A program made the position numbers and the translations under genes. Of a stretch of DNA of 64,000 bases, positions 63,816-64,000 are shown one piece after another. The stretch lies in contig NZ_FSRM01000001.1 in assembly GCF_900141745.1 (NCBI RefSeq), positions 3,596,001 to 3,660,000 of the forward strand, written 5' to 3'. How positions within the stretch are numbered: the first letter of the stretch is position 1; each line of letters opens with the position of its first letter. The notes beneath the pieces are model-generated. The model searched no databases and was not told the DNA's origin. It saw nothing but the letters and a program-made list of their open reading frames with translations. The DNA comes from Paraburkholderia phenazinium (lineage in GTDB: Bacteria > Pseudomonadota > Gammaproteobacteria > Burkholderiales > Burkholderiaceae).

Positions 63816-64000
63816 GTTTTTCTCCCCTGATCGTAGCGAATGCCAACTGTAGTCGACCAGACAGAAAAATGCATCGTTGCCGTTCGTCGAACTAGCTGCC
63901 GCTTTACTTTCGAAGAGCGATGCGTGATCCGTCACGCGATCTGGACGCCCGACTGCACGTCTTCACTTACGCCGAAGCAGAGCGAAATCACGAGGTGATG

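Overview
The window is GC-rich, densely coded proteobacterial chromosome or megaplasmid DNA. Its gene families (LysR, AraC/GlxA and TetR regulators beside small catabolic operons, a CoxSML-type molybdenum hydroxylase, ACS-type MFS carriers, a phthalate-like Rieske dioxygenase set) fit a Burkholderiales soil bacterium of the Burkholderia/Paraburkholderia/Caballeronia type. That placement is an inference from gene content. I saw no rRNA, tRNA, CRISPR array, phage module or intact insertion sequence. The whole stretch looks like an accessory, nutritionally versatile region.

Region by region. (a) 1-6.6 kb: an aromatic dicarboxylate-type catabolic cluster with a [2Fe-2S]/FAD reductase (5' end outside the window), a dihydroxyphthalate-decarboxylase-like protein, an MFS carrier, an unrecognised protein, a Rieske oxygenase, a separate Rieske ferredoxin and a PdxA-family dehydrogenase. 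Two 17-bp inverted repeats 20 bp apart lie in the divergent promoter. (b) 6.7-8.4 kb: a chemoreceptor. (c) 8.5-16 kb: coxG-M-S-L-like genes, then on the other strand a prolyl-oligopeptidase-like enzyme overlapping a TetR gene, and a VOC protein. (d) 16.2-21.6 kb: LysR, a fluoroacetate-dehalogenase-like hydrolase, LeuC/LeuD paralogues and an ACS carrier. (e) 21.6-28.2 kb: a sulfotransferase-like protein, a frameshifted GlxA regulator, MAPEG, LysR, cupin, an NAD-epimerase-like protein and a Gly/Ser-rich protein. (f) 28.2-40.6 kb: a stress/detoxification-like stretch with an NmrA-type reductase, three Asp-nucleophile alpha/beta hydrolases (two with Tat-like signals), an aldo/keto reductase, GlxA regulators, a GST and an isonitrile-hydratase-like protein. 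It is mixed with gene remnants: a GAF fragment just upstream, a LysR tail, a headless TetR and a decayed aldehyde dehydrogenase. (g) 40.9-47.4 kb: an orphan ABC binding protein, two tandem MarR genes in front of a DHA2-type efflux pump, an amidase tail, and two TetR genes, the second paired with an SDR. (h) 47.6-53.4 kb: an AraC-led operon PhzF-RidA-ABC transporter-NylB-like serine hydrolase, which reads as uptake and hydrolysis of an amino-acid conjugate. (i) 53.4-64 kb: an SDR/AraC pair, a secreted repeat-rich protein, an MFS-LysR-amidase-D-serine dehydratase set on the minus strand, and an exported aspartyl-protease/PDZ protein.

The most informative non-coding signals are regulatory palindromes. 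They are the tandem repeats at 5.2 kb, a 31-bp near-perfect palindrome between a TTG-started hydrolase and its TetR gene (35.8 kb), three copies of TGCRTATGCA in front of the two MarR genes, a shared CCTAWCGTTYGTTAG site at a GST gene and upstream of a TetR gene, and a shared 16-mer in front of a TetR gene and the neighbouring SDR. In the last pair the TetR promoter is so close to the start codon that the mRNA is probably leaderless.
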